This document shows, in pieces, positions 14,299-22,742 of a DNA stretch of 35,738 bases (positions are counted from its first letter, which is position 1; each line of letters begins with the position of its first letter). The DNA is from Saccoglossus kowalevskii (Eukaryota > Hemichordata > Enteropneusta > Harrimaniidae): positions 1-35,738 of the forward strand of contig NW_003120925.1 in assembly GCF_000003605.2 (NCBI RefSeq), in the 5' to 3' direction. Below the pieces are notes generated by a model. It saw only the letters and a list, made by a program, of their open reading frames with translations. It did not search any database and was not told the DNA's origin. A program made the position numbers and the translations under genes.

Positions 14299-16345
14299 GC
14301 TATGAGGAGTCACACAGTAGTTGAAAAGAAACTTGGAACCCCAGTAGTGCCATGAAGAGTCGCACAGTAGTTGAAAAGAAACTTGGAACCCCAGTAGTGC
14401 TATAAGGAGTCACACGGTTGTTGAAAAGAAACTTGGAACCCCAGTAGTGCTATAAGGAGTCACACGGTTGTTGAAAAGAAACTTGGAACCCCAGTAGTGC
14501 TATGAGGAGTCACACGGTTGTTGAAAAGAAACTTGGAACCCCAGTAGTGCTATAAGGAGTCACACGGTAGTTGAAAAGACACTTGGAACCCCAGTAGTGC
14601 TTTGAAAAGTCGCACAGTAGTTGAAAAGAAACTTGGAAACCCAGTAGTGCTATGAGGAGTCACACGGTTGTTGAAAAGAAACTTGGAACCCCAGTAGTGC
14701 GATAAGGAGTCACACGGTAGTTGAAAAGAAACTTGGAACCCCAGTAGTGCCATGACGAGTCGCACGGTAGTTGAAGAGAAACTTGGAACCCCAGTAGTGC
14801 TATGAGGAGTCACACGGTAGTTGAAAAGAAACTTAGAACCCCAGTAGTGATATGAGGAGTCGCACTGTAGTTGAAAAGAACTTGGAACCCCAGTAGTGCC
14901 ATGAAGAGTCGCACGGTAGTTGAAAAGGATCTTGGAACCCCAGTAGTGCCATGAGGAGTCGCACGGTAGTTGAAAAGAAACTTGGAACCCCAGTAGAGCT
15001 ATGAGGAGTCACACGGTAGTTGAAAAGAAACTTAGAACCCCAGTAGTGATACGAGGAGTCGCACTGTAGTTGAAAAGAAACTTGGAACCCCAGTAGTGCC
15101 ATGAAGAGTCGCACGGTAGTTGAAAAGAATCTTGGAACCCCAGTAGTGTTTTGAGGAGTCACACGGTAGTTGAAAAGAATCTTGGAACCCCAGTAGTGCT
15201 TTGAGAAGTCGCACTGTAGTTGAGAAGAAACTTGGAACCCCAGTAGTGCCATGAGGAATCGCACGGTAGTAGAAAAGAATCTTGGAACCCCAGTAGTGCT
15301 TTGAGGAGTCACACGGTAGTTGAAAAGAAACTTGGAACCCCAGTAGTGCTATAAGGAGTCACACGGTAGTTGAAAAAAAACTTGGAACCCCAGTAGTGCC
15401 ATGAGGAGTCGCACGGTAGTTGAAAAGACACTTGGTACCCCAGTAGTGCTATAAGGAGTCACATGGTAGTTGAAAAAAAACTTGGAACCCCAGTAGTGCC
15501 ATGATGAGTCGCACGGTAGTTGAAAAGACAATTGGTACCCCAGTAGTGATATGAGGAATCGCATGGTAGTTGAACAGAAACTTAGAACCCCAGTAGTGAT
15601 ATGAGGAGTCGCACTGTAGTTGAAAAGAAACTTGGAATCCCAGTAGTGCCATGAAGAGTCGCACGGTAGTTGAAAAGAATCTTGGAACCCCAGTAGTGCC
15701 ATGAGGAGTCGCACGGTAGTTGAAAAGAAACTTGGAACCCCAGTAGTGCTATGAGGAGTCACACGGTAGTTGAAAATAAACTTAGAACCCCAGTAGTGAT
15801 ATGAGGAGTCGCACTGTAGTTGAAAAGAAACTTGGAACCCCAGTAGTGCCATAAAGAGTCGCACGGTAGTTGAAAAGAATCTTGGAACCCCAGTAGTGCT
15901 TTGAGGAGTCACACAGTAGTTGAAAAGAATCTTGGAACCCCAGTAGTGCTTTGAGAAGTCGCACTGTAGTTGAGAAGAAACTTGGAACCCCAGTAGTGCC
16001 ATGAGGAGTCGCACGGTAGTTGAAAAGAATCTTGGAACCCCAGTAGTGCTTGAGGAGTCACACGGTAGTTGAAAGAAACTTGGAACCCCAGTAGTGCTAT
16101 AAGGAGTCACACGGTAGTTGAAAAAAAACTTGGAACCCCAGTAGTGCCATGAGGAGTCGCACGGTAGTTGAAAAGACACTTGGTACCCCAGTAGTGCTAT
16201 AAGGAGTCACATGGTAGTTGAAAAAAAACTTGGAACCCCAGTAGTGCCATGAGGAGTCGCACGGTAGTTGAAAAGACACTTGGTACCCCAGTAGTGATAT
16301 GAGGAATCGCATGGTAGTTGAAAAGAAACTTGGAACCCCAGTAGT

Positions 16346-16559
16346 GTTATGAAGAGTCGCATGGTCATTGAAAAGAAACTTGGTACCCCGGTAGTGCTAT
16401 GAAGAGTCGCACGGTAGTTGAAAAGACACTTGGAACCCCAGTAGTGCTATGAGGAGTCGCACGGTAGTTGAAAAGACACTTGGAACCCCAGTAGTGCTAT
16501 GAAGAGTCGCACGGTAGTTGAAAAAAAAACTTGGAACCCCAGTAGTGCTTTGAGGAGTC
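16346..16559. repeat. Degenerate right edge of the satellite array
   Basis: The last four full monomers are off-type: gttatgaag with GGTCATTG and CCCCGGTAGT, gctatgaag with TCGCAC, and a 51-bp unit with a nine-A run. The array then stops 13 bp into a ctttgagg monomer, and unrelated AT-rich DNA begins at about 16560. Confidence 0.85.
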
Positions 16560-17226
16560 CCACATTATGGTCACATTATATCATATTTACATACATAAAG
16601 CAAGAAAACTGAACTAGCGTACATAACGTTTACATTTCTGAATTGTGGGTTCCATATGCAGCTTGTTCATATAAATACCATAACTCCCAAATACTCTACA
16701 GTCTGCTTTTGAAATACATGCCAAATTAAAAAGTTGCTCAAGTTTACATTAATTATCAATACTCAGTCTCACATTACAACCCAAATTATTTAATACAATT
16801 TGAACAATTGCCCGGCTGGCGACGCATAAATAAATGATCATACAAGACTGCACTGTCAATGTGCGTGGTCCCACAGAGTTAGCGACGACTAAAACACGTA
16901 AACAGTTGTCTTTCTCCAACGTGTACTGTATTGACCTTGCTAATATGGAATCTAGATATCCGCTCGGCACGTGCGTACGTTCGCTGTACAGTAGCTGAAC
17001 TAGCAAAACGTAGATCCGACTGCAGCGTGCCCCAGCAAATTTTGCCGGAACTTGACACTACGCTGTTACGACCACTCAGTGTGGCGACCACCACACCTCA
17101 GCGAGGCTATTTGTCAGATACAATACAATGGGTTTCACAAGACTTGCACAGGTTTCAGTTCGTAACTTGATATATAGAAGATAATATTTGGTAATCGTAG
17201 TCCTAAATAACTATTAAAAATAGCCA

Positions 17227-17256
17227 GACGTTTCGAGCAATGGCTCTTTATCGATA
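17227..17256 (-). ncRNA. Hammerhead-like relic in Penelope-like 3' region
   Basis: On the minus strand a GAGC/GCTC four-base stem with a CATT loop is followed directly by GAAACGTC, and preceded by CGATAAA. This matches the layout of a minimal hammerhead ribozyme: core CUGANGA, stem II, then GAAA. Hammerheads are known in Penelope-like elements. The CUGANGA half is degraded here, so activity is unlikely. The identification rests on short motifs only. Confidence 0.35.
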
Positions 17257-17364
17257 GCATAGAAGAAAGTGTAATAACGTACAGGTAGAACATAGGAACG
17301 TAAGAACGCGCAAGAACTATAAGTAGAATCACAAAAAATTCCACAATAGAACAAATAACGCGTC

Positions 17365-17868
17365 TTAGGTAGTGAGCTCAACAAATGAGTTGAACTGTTT
17401 GTTAATACCATGGGGTTCTTTAGTTCCAAGGCGGAATATAGTTTCCTCCTCGACACGCCTGAGCTGATTTTCGTTGCCATTGACAACACACACACCAGAA
17501 ACAGACATATCTGTAATATTATGTCCACTAGAATTAAATTGAAGTGAAACCGGATAATAACGATTTTTCTGTCTAGTTTGCCGCAGATGCTCAGCAAACC
17601 GATCACCCAGTCGACGAACTGTAGAACCAATGTAAAGTTTCCCGCATTTAATACATGAAATGCAATATACAACATTCATTGTGATACAACTGAACGGATA
17701 TTTGACCTCAACATCTCCTTTGGGACCAAATATACGATTAGAGTCTGTAATAAAAGGACAAGTATTACACCTAGGACGATTACACGGGACAGAACCATAT
17801 TTCTCAGGGTCTCCCCTTTCACCCGTATGCACCAATAACCTCCTTAAATTAGTGTCACGGCGCCAGTT
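17365..17868 (-). pseudogene. Penelope-like element C-terminus, GIY-YIG endonuclease
   Basis: This reading frame of 167 codons is the C-terminal end of a Penelope-like retroelement ORF. The start is cut: two TAA codons lie directly upstream at 17869-17874, and no reverse transcriptase domain follows, so the copy is 5'-truncated. The frame opens with an RRDTNLRRLLV linker, typical of the stretch before the endonuclease. Next come a cysteine knuckle (CNRPRCNTC), then VVYCISCIKCGKLYIGS, which holds the GIY-YIG-type strands and extra cysteines. RRLGDRFAEHL supplies the conserved Arg and His, and a later EEE and Asn complete the nuclease-like pattern. In this family the domain nicks target DNA for retrotransposition. 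The frame itself is intact to its TAA stop, but without the RT it cannot be autonomous. Confidence 0.88.
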
Positions 17869-18966
17869 TTATTAGAAGTGTGAAGGCTAACTGAGAACAT
17901 ATCATGGTTTAGCTGACCACGACTATTATTCGAACACACACCACTCTTGGGATGTCTAAATAGATGACAATTATTTTATTACGTTGATCAGTGGATGAAA
18001 CCAAAAATTGTCTGGGTCTTAGTACGAGTAAACTCGTCATGGTCCGCTACTCGTTGTAGATACAATATTTTTTAAGTGCCCTTAGAATACAACGGAAGAT
18101 TCCATCTGACTGTCCGCTATTGTCCCAATGCAGCAGACCAGGCAAATTGGCAACATTTTCTAATGACTGACTGTGCAGTCGACCATGGAAGCTAAGCACG
18201 CCATTAACCTGAAGCATTTATCTTCTTATATATTTGTGAGTCTACAGATGTCGAATCATATCTAATACAATGTGGATGTGAAGTTGAAGTTACAGGCATA
18301 CACACTTAATGGATTGAGCATATACGATCTGTGTATATTTAACTGGGATTTCATGTTCAGTCAAAACATTTACATTGTAAAATTCACGCTCATTTTGAAA
18401 CTGTTTGAAAAAAGACAAATCTTGATTTTTCGCTACATGACAAGGTTGCATACATTCACCATAGACATTTTTCAAGATGGCATGTGTGAACATCGTTTTT
18501 ATTAATTCTACCAACTGCATTTTGACAGAACACAATCGGATTCCTTGAAGTTCCACACACCGATTACTCTTGAGTTATCCAAATATTGCCAATATGTTTA
18601 TGTATATTACCCATAATTATACGAACACACAGTTAATAGTTCCTCCCCGTGATGTCATGTTCAGATGGCTGCTCTCTCGGTAATGGTGTAAATTAATAAA
18701 ACATGTCTACACTCATTCCAATATCAAGATGAATTAGTAATGATGAACTAACACAATGATACTATGATAAATGATTATGTTGTCGCCACACTTCGCTATG
18801 AAAACATTTCGATCTACACATAAATTACAGGTCAGTTCCATTACAGGGGTATTGTACGAATGTTCTATTGACCTAGATCCGACATTTCTCGCAAGAACAA
18901 AACATGAACGTATTCAAAACACAGTACCACAATCTAATAACTGGTATAAAGTGTTGATCACTTCTT

Positions 18967-19102
18967 ACCTTGATCGACTGACTCGTTCAGCTTCGCTCAG
19001 GCTTCTGGTTTTGTCAAAGCTCCGATAAGTGACCCTGCTCACTTTAGTGACCTAGTTATGTACAGTAAACGTGCGCGCATGCACGGAAAACGAATGACGT
19101 CG
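18967..19102 (-). promoter_or_regulatory. Promoter-like end of repeat X copy A
   Basis: Reading on the minus strand, a CRE-like CGACGTCA (19095-19102) is followed by an NRF1-like GTGCATGCGCGCAC (19071-19084) and then a splice-donor-like AAG|GTAAGA with GT at 18967-18968. The same order is found in copies B and C. Binding is inferred from motif shape only. Confidence 0.4.
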
Positions 19103-19154
19103 TAATACTGGATTCAAGGACATATAGAAAGTTGCTTGTTAGAAAGCCAGTTAT

Positions 19155-19239
19155 ATTCAACTTTAATCTGTGTAGGATACAAACAGATGCAATGGATTGT
19201 CAATTTTGTATTTCAGTTTGTCTATAGGTTGTCTATAAT
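19155..19239 (+). repeat. Short repeat r1, forward copy
   Basis: About 85 bp, from ATTCAACTTTAATCTGTG to GTTGTCTATAAT, match the reverse complement of 32623-32708 with few changes. It directly follows the end of repeat X copy A. Confidence 0.85.
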
Positions 19240-19349
19240 CATCAATGCTGGCACTAATATTTTGGACATGAATGAATTGGACATGAAAGCTTGGTAGGTT
19301 TGATATGTTTTAAACCTGTAATTTGGTCGAATCTCAAAATTATCTGCTG

Positions 19350-19391
19350 CACATTCAGCGACCACCACCAGGAAGTGTTACAAGTGTACAA
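19350..19391 (+). repeat. Short repeat r2, forward copy
   Basis: The 42 bp starting CACATTCAGCGACCACCACC match the reverse complement of 29458-29499 with about four differences. Confidence 0.8.
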
Positions 19392-20629
19392 CGCCCTCTC
19401 GCACTTGCAGTTGGCATACTTGTGAATGGCCATCCATATTAATTGTCACTATTAGGCCAGACAATAACTCCTGGTGTAGGACTATCCAATTTTAGGAGAA
19501 CTGCAGTTGTCAGACAGGGAGGATGAAATGCATAAACATGTTTTGTGTAGCCAGTTTGTAGAATGTTCTGCTTGTGACTGTCACGAATGTACTTGGAAAG
19601 TTGCAAAGTCCTAATATGTAAATTAATTTTCCACTGGCTATATATATCGCAGTGTGATTACAATCGGGAGTACATTTACCATCTGTCGAGACAACTAGAA
19701 ATCGTGCGAAGATTGCAACTGTTATAGTCTTCGTCTTAGGACATTGCTACGACTCTGTATTTAAGCTGGCGCCTTGGGTTGGTTTGTCTATTTTTGGAGT
19801 TTAGTCTGATTTATTTAACCTGACATTTTGGTGACTGATCGCTCCCACCTTTACTCGACATTCTCCCATGCCTTCGTATCCGTGCACCTCATTCCTTACC
19901 AGTTTATGTACAGCCCGAGACGGGTCGAGATTGTTCGAGCGGGATTTCACCACGTTTGTAATTATTTATTTGCTATATTGAATATTGTTTGAAACTTCTT
20001 ACTTGCGTCCTTTTTTACTTGAGGCTGGTCAAGTGTTTTTAATGTTTAATTCCAATCCTGTACAAGATTTAATTTAATTCGTAATATTTTTAAAGAACCC
20101 AAACAAGAGCTTGCCTAATTTTAACTTGCAAATGTGCGTATAGTAAAGAGCCCTGACGCATGTTGGAGAAATATAGTTAATGCCCTCTTGACACTATCCA
20201 TCGCCAGAGTAATCGGCTGAGGTAATGTAAATAACCACAGGCAAACGAAAATTCACATAATACGCCAAATCTCGGACAACACAAACAAAGTAATATGCAA
20301 ATAAAAACTATTGATTACTGTGTACACAATGACCCCTTATCCATCTACCTGTTTTGGTTTGCTTGTGTATTGTCAGTTTCGTATACTGAGACTTGTAATT
20401 TCCACTATTTGTTTGTTTATTCATCTGTGATATGGCATTCTGTTGAACGATTGCAGCCCTCAAACTTGTTTGCATGTTTTAAATGTAGACAGTTGATTGT
20501 GATTTGAAGAAGTTTGAAGTCAGTATGCTTGGGTATGGGTATTCAGTAAAGGTTGTAGAGAATGTTTTCAAATTTCTTAGCAATAGTAATGAGACAGGCA
20601 GATGTGTTCTCAATTCTCTTTCTACATAC
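19392..20629. other. Intergenic or intronic DNA, no feature recognised
   Basis: This AT-rich stretch has only short open frames. I see no domain, RNA gene or clear repeat. If the methyltransferase gene has a further 3' exon it should lie here on the minus strand; I could not pick one out with confidence. Confidence 0.5.
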
Positions 20630-20765
20630 CTTTTGTCTGCAAATCATTTTCAAATATGAAGTATGGTAACGTATTATCAAGTTCTACTTTGACATCTACA
20701 AATCCAGCTTTTCGGAGAATTGTAGCAAAATCTTCTTTATTGCCTTGTAGTGGATACTTTTTATA
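20630..20765 (-). CDS. Exon, C-terminal part of SAM methyltransferase
   Basis: This 136-nt open stretch is bounded by AG upstream (GATTCCAG) and GTATGT downstream. It reads 45 codons plus one base. The peptide starts YKKYPLQGNKED and contains FATILRKAGFVDVKVE, followed by LPYFIFENDLQTK. The F..LL..AGF..V.VE pattern is typical of the region near the C-terminus of class I methyltransferases, including the juvenile-hormone-acid-methyltransferase-like and UbiE-like groups. Exons with motifs I and II lie upstream on the same strand in the right order. The exon ends in phase 1, so at least one more exon should follow, but none was recognised. The family is a judgement from motifs and no alignment was run. 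Confidence 0.72.
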
Positions 20766-21360
20766 CTGGAATCCCTATCATGGAAAGGTAATTTGGTATG
20801 AATACATGATTCAGTGACGAATTTAAGTTATGTTGAATAGTATCGGAAAACACTACAGTTTCAAATTGACTGCTATAGTGTTGTCATCATTGTTGTAATA
20901 AACAATGTCTTCTATTCTCAATGATGTCCTATATTCAATTCATATGTTGTCTGTGTTAGGTACGAATAATACTAATCAGAGGATTAACTTTTTCGCTACC
21001 AGTTTCTTTTTCACATTACAAATTCACAAACAAGTCTCGTTTATAAATTTCCTTCAGAAGATTGGGACAAATATAGCCAACGGTTTTGAGTAAAAACTGA
21101 AAATTTAGAAGTTAGAGCATGTTTAAGTAGTTTTTGTATGTATTCAATCCAATTTGTACAAACTACAGAACATGACCATATTGCTGTGCTTTGTAGGTAT
21201 ATCACAAACGTAATTAATTGAGCAGTTTGTTGGTGCTTGGTTACAAAAGTCAAATCGCTTCTGAAAAAAGTTTAAAGTTAATCTTTGAATATGTTCTGAT
21301 GTTATTGTTTCATACAAAACCTGTACAACAACGTTATGAGAATAGTTTAAAAAAAACAAT

Positions 21361-22110
21361 TAAACTCTTAGTATTACGTTTTGGTAAAATCACACTGACC
21401 GTCAAATATTATTTTATTTTTCACATAAAGAATCCATAGATTACATTTCAGATCGTAACAAATGCATGATTTTGGGGCCATTATGTGAGAAATTCAAGAT
21501 GGCTAAAACTATGTGAGCAATCCAAATTATTTAAATTTTCTTGTAATAAGAAACGTTCGTTCTACATGCAACAAATAAATTTAATCAGTTTAAGTCTCCA
21601 AGAAAAATTATTCTAAACATTTGAACATTTTTGAATAATATCCAAAATTACGTCACTGACCAGCCTATTTTTATTCATCTCGAACAAAATTTTGCACAAA
21701 ACGTGTTCGAAGCAAAATATCCAGTTGATTGATTCAAGCGCTCATAATAAACAAATGTCCTAAATTGTGATCATAATACCGGAAAACCAAGACGGCGGCC
21801 AAATCACATGACCGAACAAAATTATTTTATTCTTCTTGCTTTCTCTATACATATTGATATGACATCAAGTTGATTGGATTAAGTATTCCTTGACCAATTT
21901 TTTATGTGTCCAATTTACAATATTAAAAGATGGTGGAAAAAGCATGTGAATGATGAAATTATATGTTTTTGAAGCATTGACCATACATGCCGCATGAACA
22001 ATTTCAAGTTGATCGGTTAAAACACTCATGCAATACAAATACTCAAATGATTGGCCATTTTTGTCGAGAATCCGAGATTACACTGTGTGTGTGGTTGTTA
22101 TCATATAATT
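21361..22110. repeat. Degenerate tandem repeat, unit about 140 bp, about six copies
   Basis: One anchor of the form aaaatcacatgacc recurs at about 21387, 21505, 21644, 21799, 21937 and 22074. A second anchor of the form tcaagttgattggttaa recurs at about 21578, 21720, 21862 and 22001. Spacing is mostly 137-146 bp. Several units also start with an aagatggcgg-like word. The units differ strongly from one another, so the tandem is old. It lies between methyltransferase exons, probably in an intron. Confidence 0.75.
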
Positions 22111-22399
22111 TTCGACTTCTTAAATAACAGCACAGTCGACGAATATCACATGAAGAACAAATACTGCGTAAATATGTTCTCAGTTAAAACAATATGTAAT
22201 AATTATTGTATACATCACAGTTGCTCATATAACAAAACAAAGTTTTAGATCTATGCTGTCTGAACAACATTACTAGAGGGAAGCCTTGGCACAAATGTTT
22301 GCCATTTCGGTAGCTTATGGATAGCATCGTGTATCACACTGGAAAAGTGTGACTTTCGATCCACTTCAATGTTTAAATAGCCCTCTAAGCCGGGCTTTA

Positions 22400-22524
22400 G
22401 GCACTCGTGTAGATGCCATTTTGAAACCCAATTTCGGCTTCGGTATCACCAACATTATACGTGATATTGTCAACATTATTTGTAGACTTCGCTACATTTA
22501 TCATATTCTGGTTGATATCCATTG
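22400..22524 (-). CDS. Exon, post-motif-I and motif II region of SAM methyltransferase
   Basis: After a good acceptor (TACACTTTTCAG) the frame reads MDINQNMINVAKS, then ITYNVGDTEAEIGF, and stays open to a TAA at 22397. In class I methyltransferases the acidic residue of MDI binds the ribose of SAM, MI..A continues the helix, and Y.VGD.E is the motif II strand with its acidic residue. The first two bases (CA) complete a codon begun in the exon before. The 3' boundary is unclear: the possible donors (GTGATA, GTTTCA, GTGCCT) are weak, so the real exon may be shorter than given. The expected next part (FD..FSF..LHW-type) was not found downstream. Confidence 0.72.
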
Positions 22525-22698
22525 CTGAAAAGTGTACAAGAAAAGTATAATACCACTAACAATCGGAATGTTCCCATACAAGCAGCATTTACTGAGTTTG
22601 GGATCATCGCCAATCAAGTATCAATTGAAACCCACTAGACATTGCCATTCAAAACAATAATCAACTAGGTTAGTGAAATACGCGGCAGCCTTGGGAAC

Positions 22699-22742
22699 CA
22701 AGCACCTCCAAGTGATCAGTTTTAAATTTGTCACCATAGAAT
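22699..22742 (-). CDS. Short exon between motif I and the SAM-binding Asp
   Basis: A strong acceptor (CAATTGTTTTCAG) is followed by a 44-nt open stretch reading FYGDKFKTDHLEVL plus one base. Joined to the exon at 22524 it gives LEVLAMDINQNM, the expected hydrophobic strand running into the SAM-binding Asp, and the phase fits (G + CA = Ala). The donor, GTTCCC, is weak. On its 5' side the phase does not agree with the best donor seen for the exon at 24510. So either a donor is misplaced or the gene is decaying. Confidence 0.5.

Larger units (their letters stand above)
1..16559. repeat. 50-bp tandem satellite array, 331 monomers
   Basis: The sequence is a head-to-tail array of a 50-bp unit. Nearly invariant blocks are AGTTGAAAAG in the middle and GGAACCCCAGTAGT at the end. 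Monomer starts fall at 1 mod 50, then shift by single-monomer length changes at about 2101 (+1), 2352 (-2), 4550 (+1), 6101 (-1), 8650 (+1), 8901 (-2), 14849 (-1), 16048 (-2) and 16496 (+1). This gives 331 full units plus 13 bp. Variation is concentrated at unit positions 2-8 (ctatga, ctataa, ccatga, ctttga, atatga), 13 (A/G), 17-22 and 30-33 (aaac, acac, aatc, A-run). The array has no spacers and no unrelated insertion. Fifty is not a multiple of three and the open frames follow which monomer types fall in which phase, so the minus-strand ORFs are artefacts. A centromeric, subtelomeric or other heterochromatic location is possible but not shown. Confidence 0.98.
17100..17880 (-). mobile_element. 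5'-truncated Penelope-like element nested in repeat X
   Basis: Copies A and B of repeat X lose alignment at about 17095 (B about 28050) and regain it at about 17885 (B about 28315). Between these points, copy A holds the GIY-YIG frame plus its 3' region on the minus strand. Copy B instead has about 265 bp of other sequence, so the insertion came with, or was followed by, loss of flanking DNA. The exact ends are uncertain by tens of bases. Confidence 0.7.
16671..19154. repeat. Dispersed repeat X, copy A (interrupted)
   Basis: This unclassified repeat aligns with 27248-29445. Examples are GTCAATGTGCGTGGTCCCAC at 16854 and 27865, GACTATTATT at about 17920 and 28350, TATATTTGTGAGTCTACAG at about 18227 and 28627, and TTCACCATAGACATTTTTCA at about 18455 and 28780. 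The last 420 bp or so also match the inverted copy at 34697-35105. The alignment breaks between about 17095 and 17880, where a Penelope-like element sits. I found no long conserved ORF and no clear terminal repeats. Short ORFs inside it are not conserved with copy B. It could be a non-autonomous transposon or a duplicated gene 5' region. Confidence 0.8.

Noticed and set aside
152-16312. Many minus-strand ORFs of 60-276 codons with a 50-residue repeat (STTGVPSFFSTTVRLL-like)
   Set aside because: They are translations of the 50-bp satellite. Because 50 is not divisible by three, the peptide period is 150 bp and all three phases of the monomer are read. Frames stay open only where monomers with a TAG (from ctat) fall in a harmless phase. 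No promoter, splice sites or frame-preserving change is seen; one- and two-base indels break the frames freely.
1-16559. CRISPR-like appearance of regular repeats
   Set aside because: The 50-bp units abut without unique spacers and the genome is eukaryotic. It is satellite DNA.
1-16559. CENP-B box or hammerhead ribozyme within the satellite monomer
   Set aside because: No word resembling the CENP-B box core is present. The ctatgaggagtc...gaaa order only loosely resembles a hammerhead and lacks CUGANGA and a proper stem II.
17214-17875. ORFs overlapping the GIY-YIG frame in other frames (17214-17675 minus, 17660-17875 plus)
   Set aside because: They are shadow frames of the Penelope-like coding sequence, without domains.
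19720-19835. TG...CA segment with a TATTTAAG box followed by TTTTGGTGACTG, like a short LTR and primer-binding site
   Set aside because: It is only about 106 bp, no second copy is in the window, and no retroviral-type ORF follows.
21017-21281. Two minus-strand stretches after strong polypyrimidine-AG sites (near 21281 and 21093) as further methyltransferase exons
   Set aside because: The peptides (KRFDFCNQAPTN..., FLLKTVGYICPNLL...) do not show the expected FSF..LHW or PGG motifs, and their phases do not join the confirmed exons. They are left unassigned.
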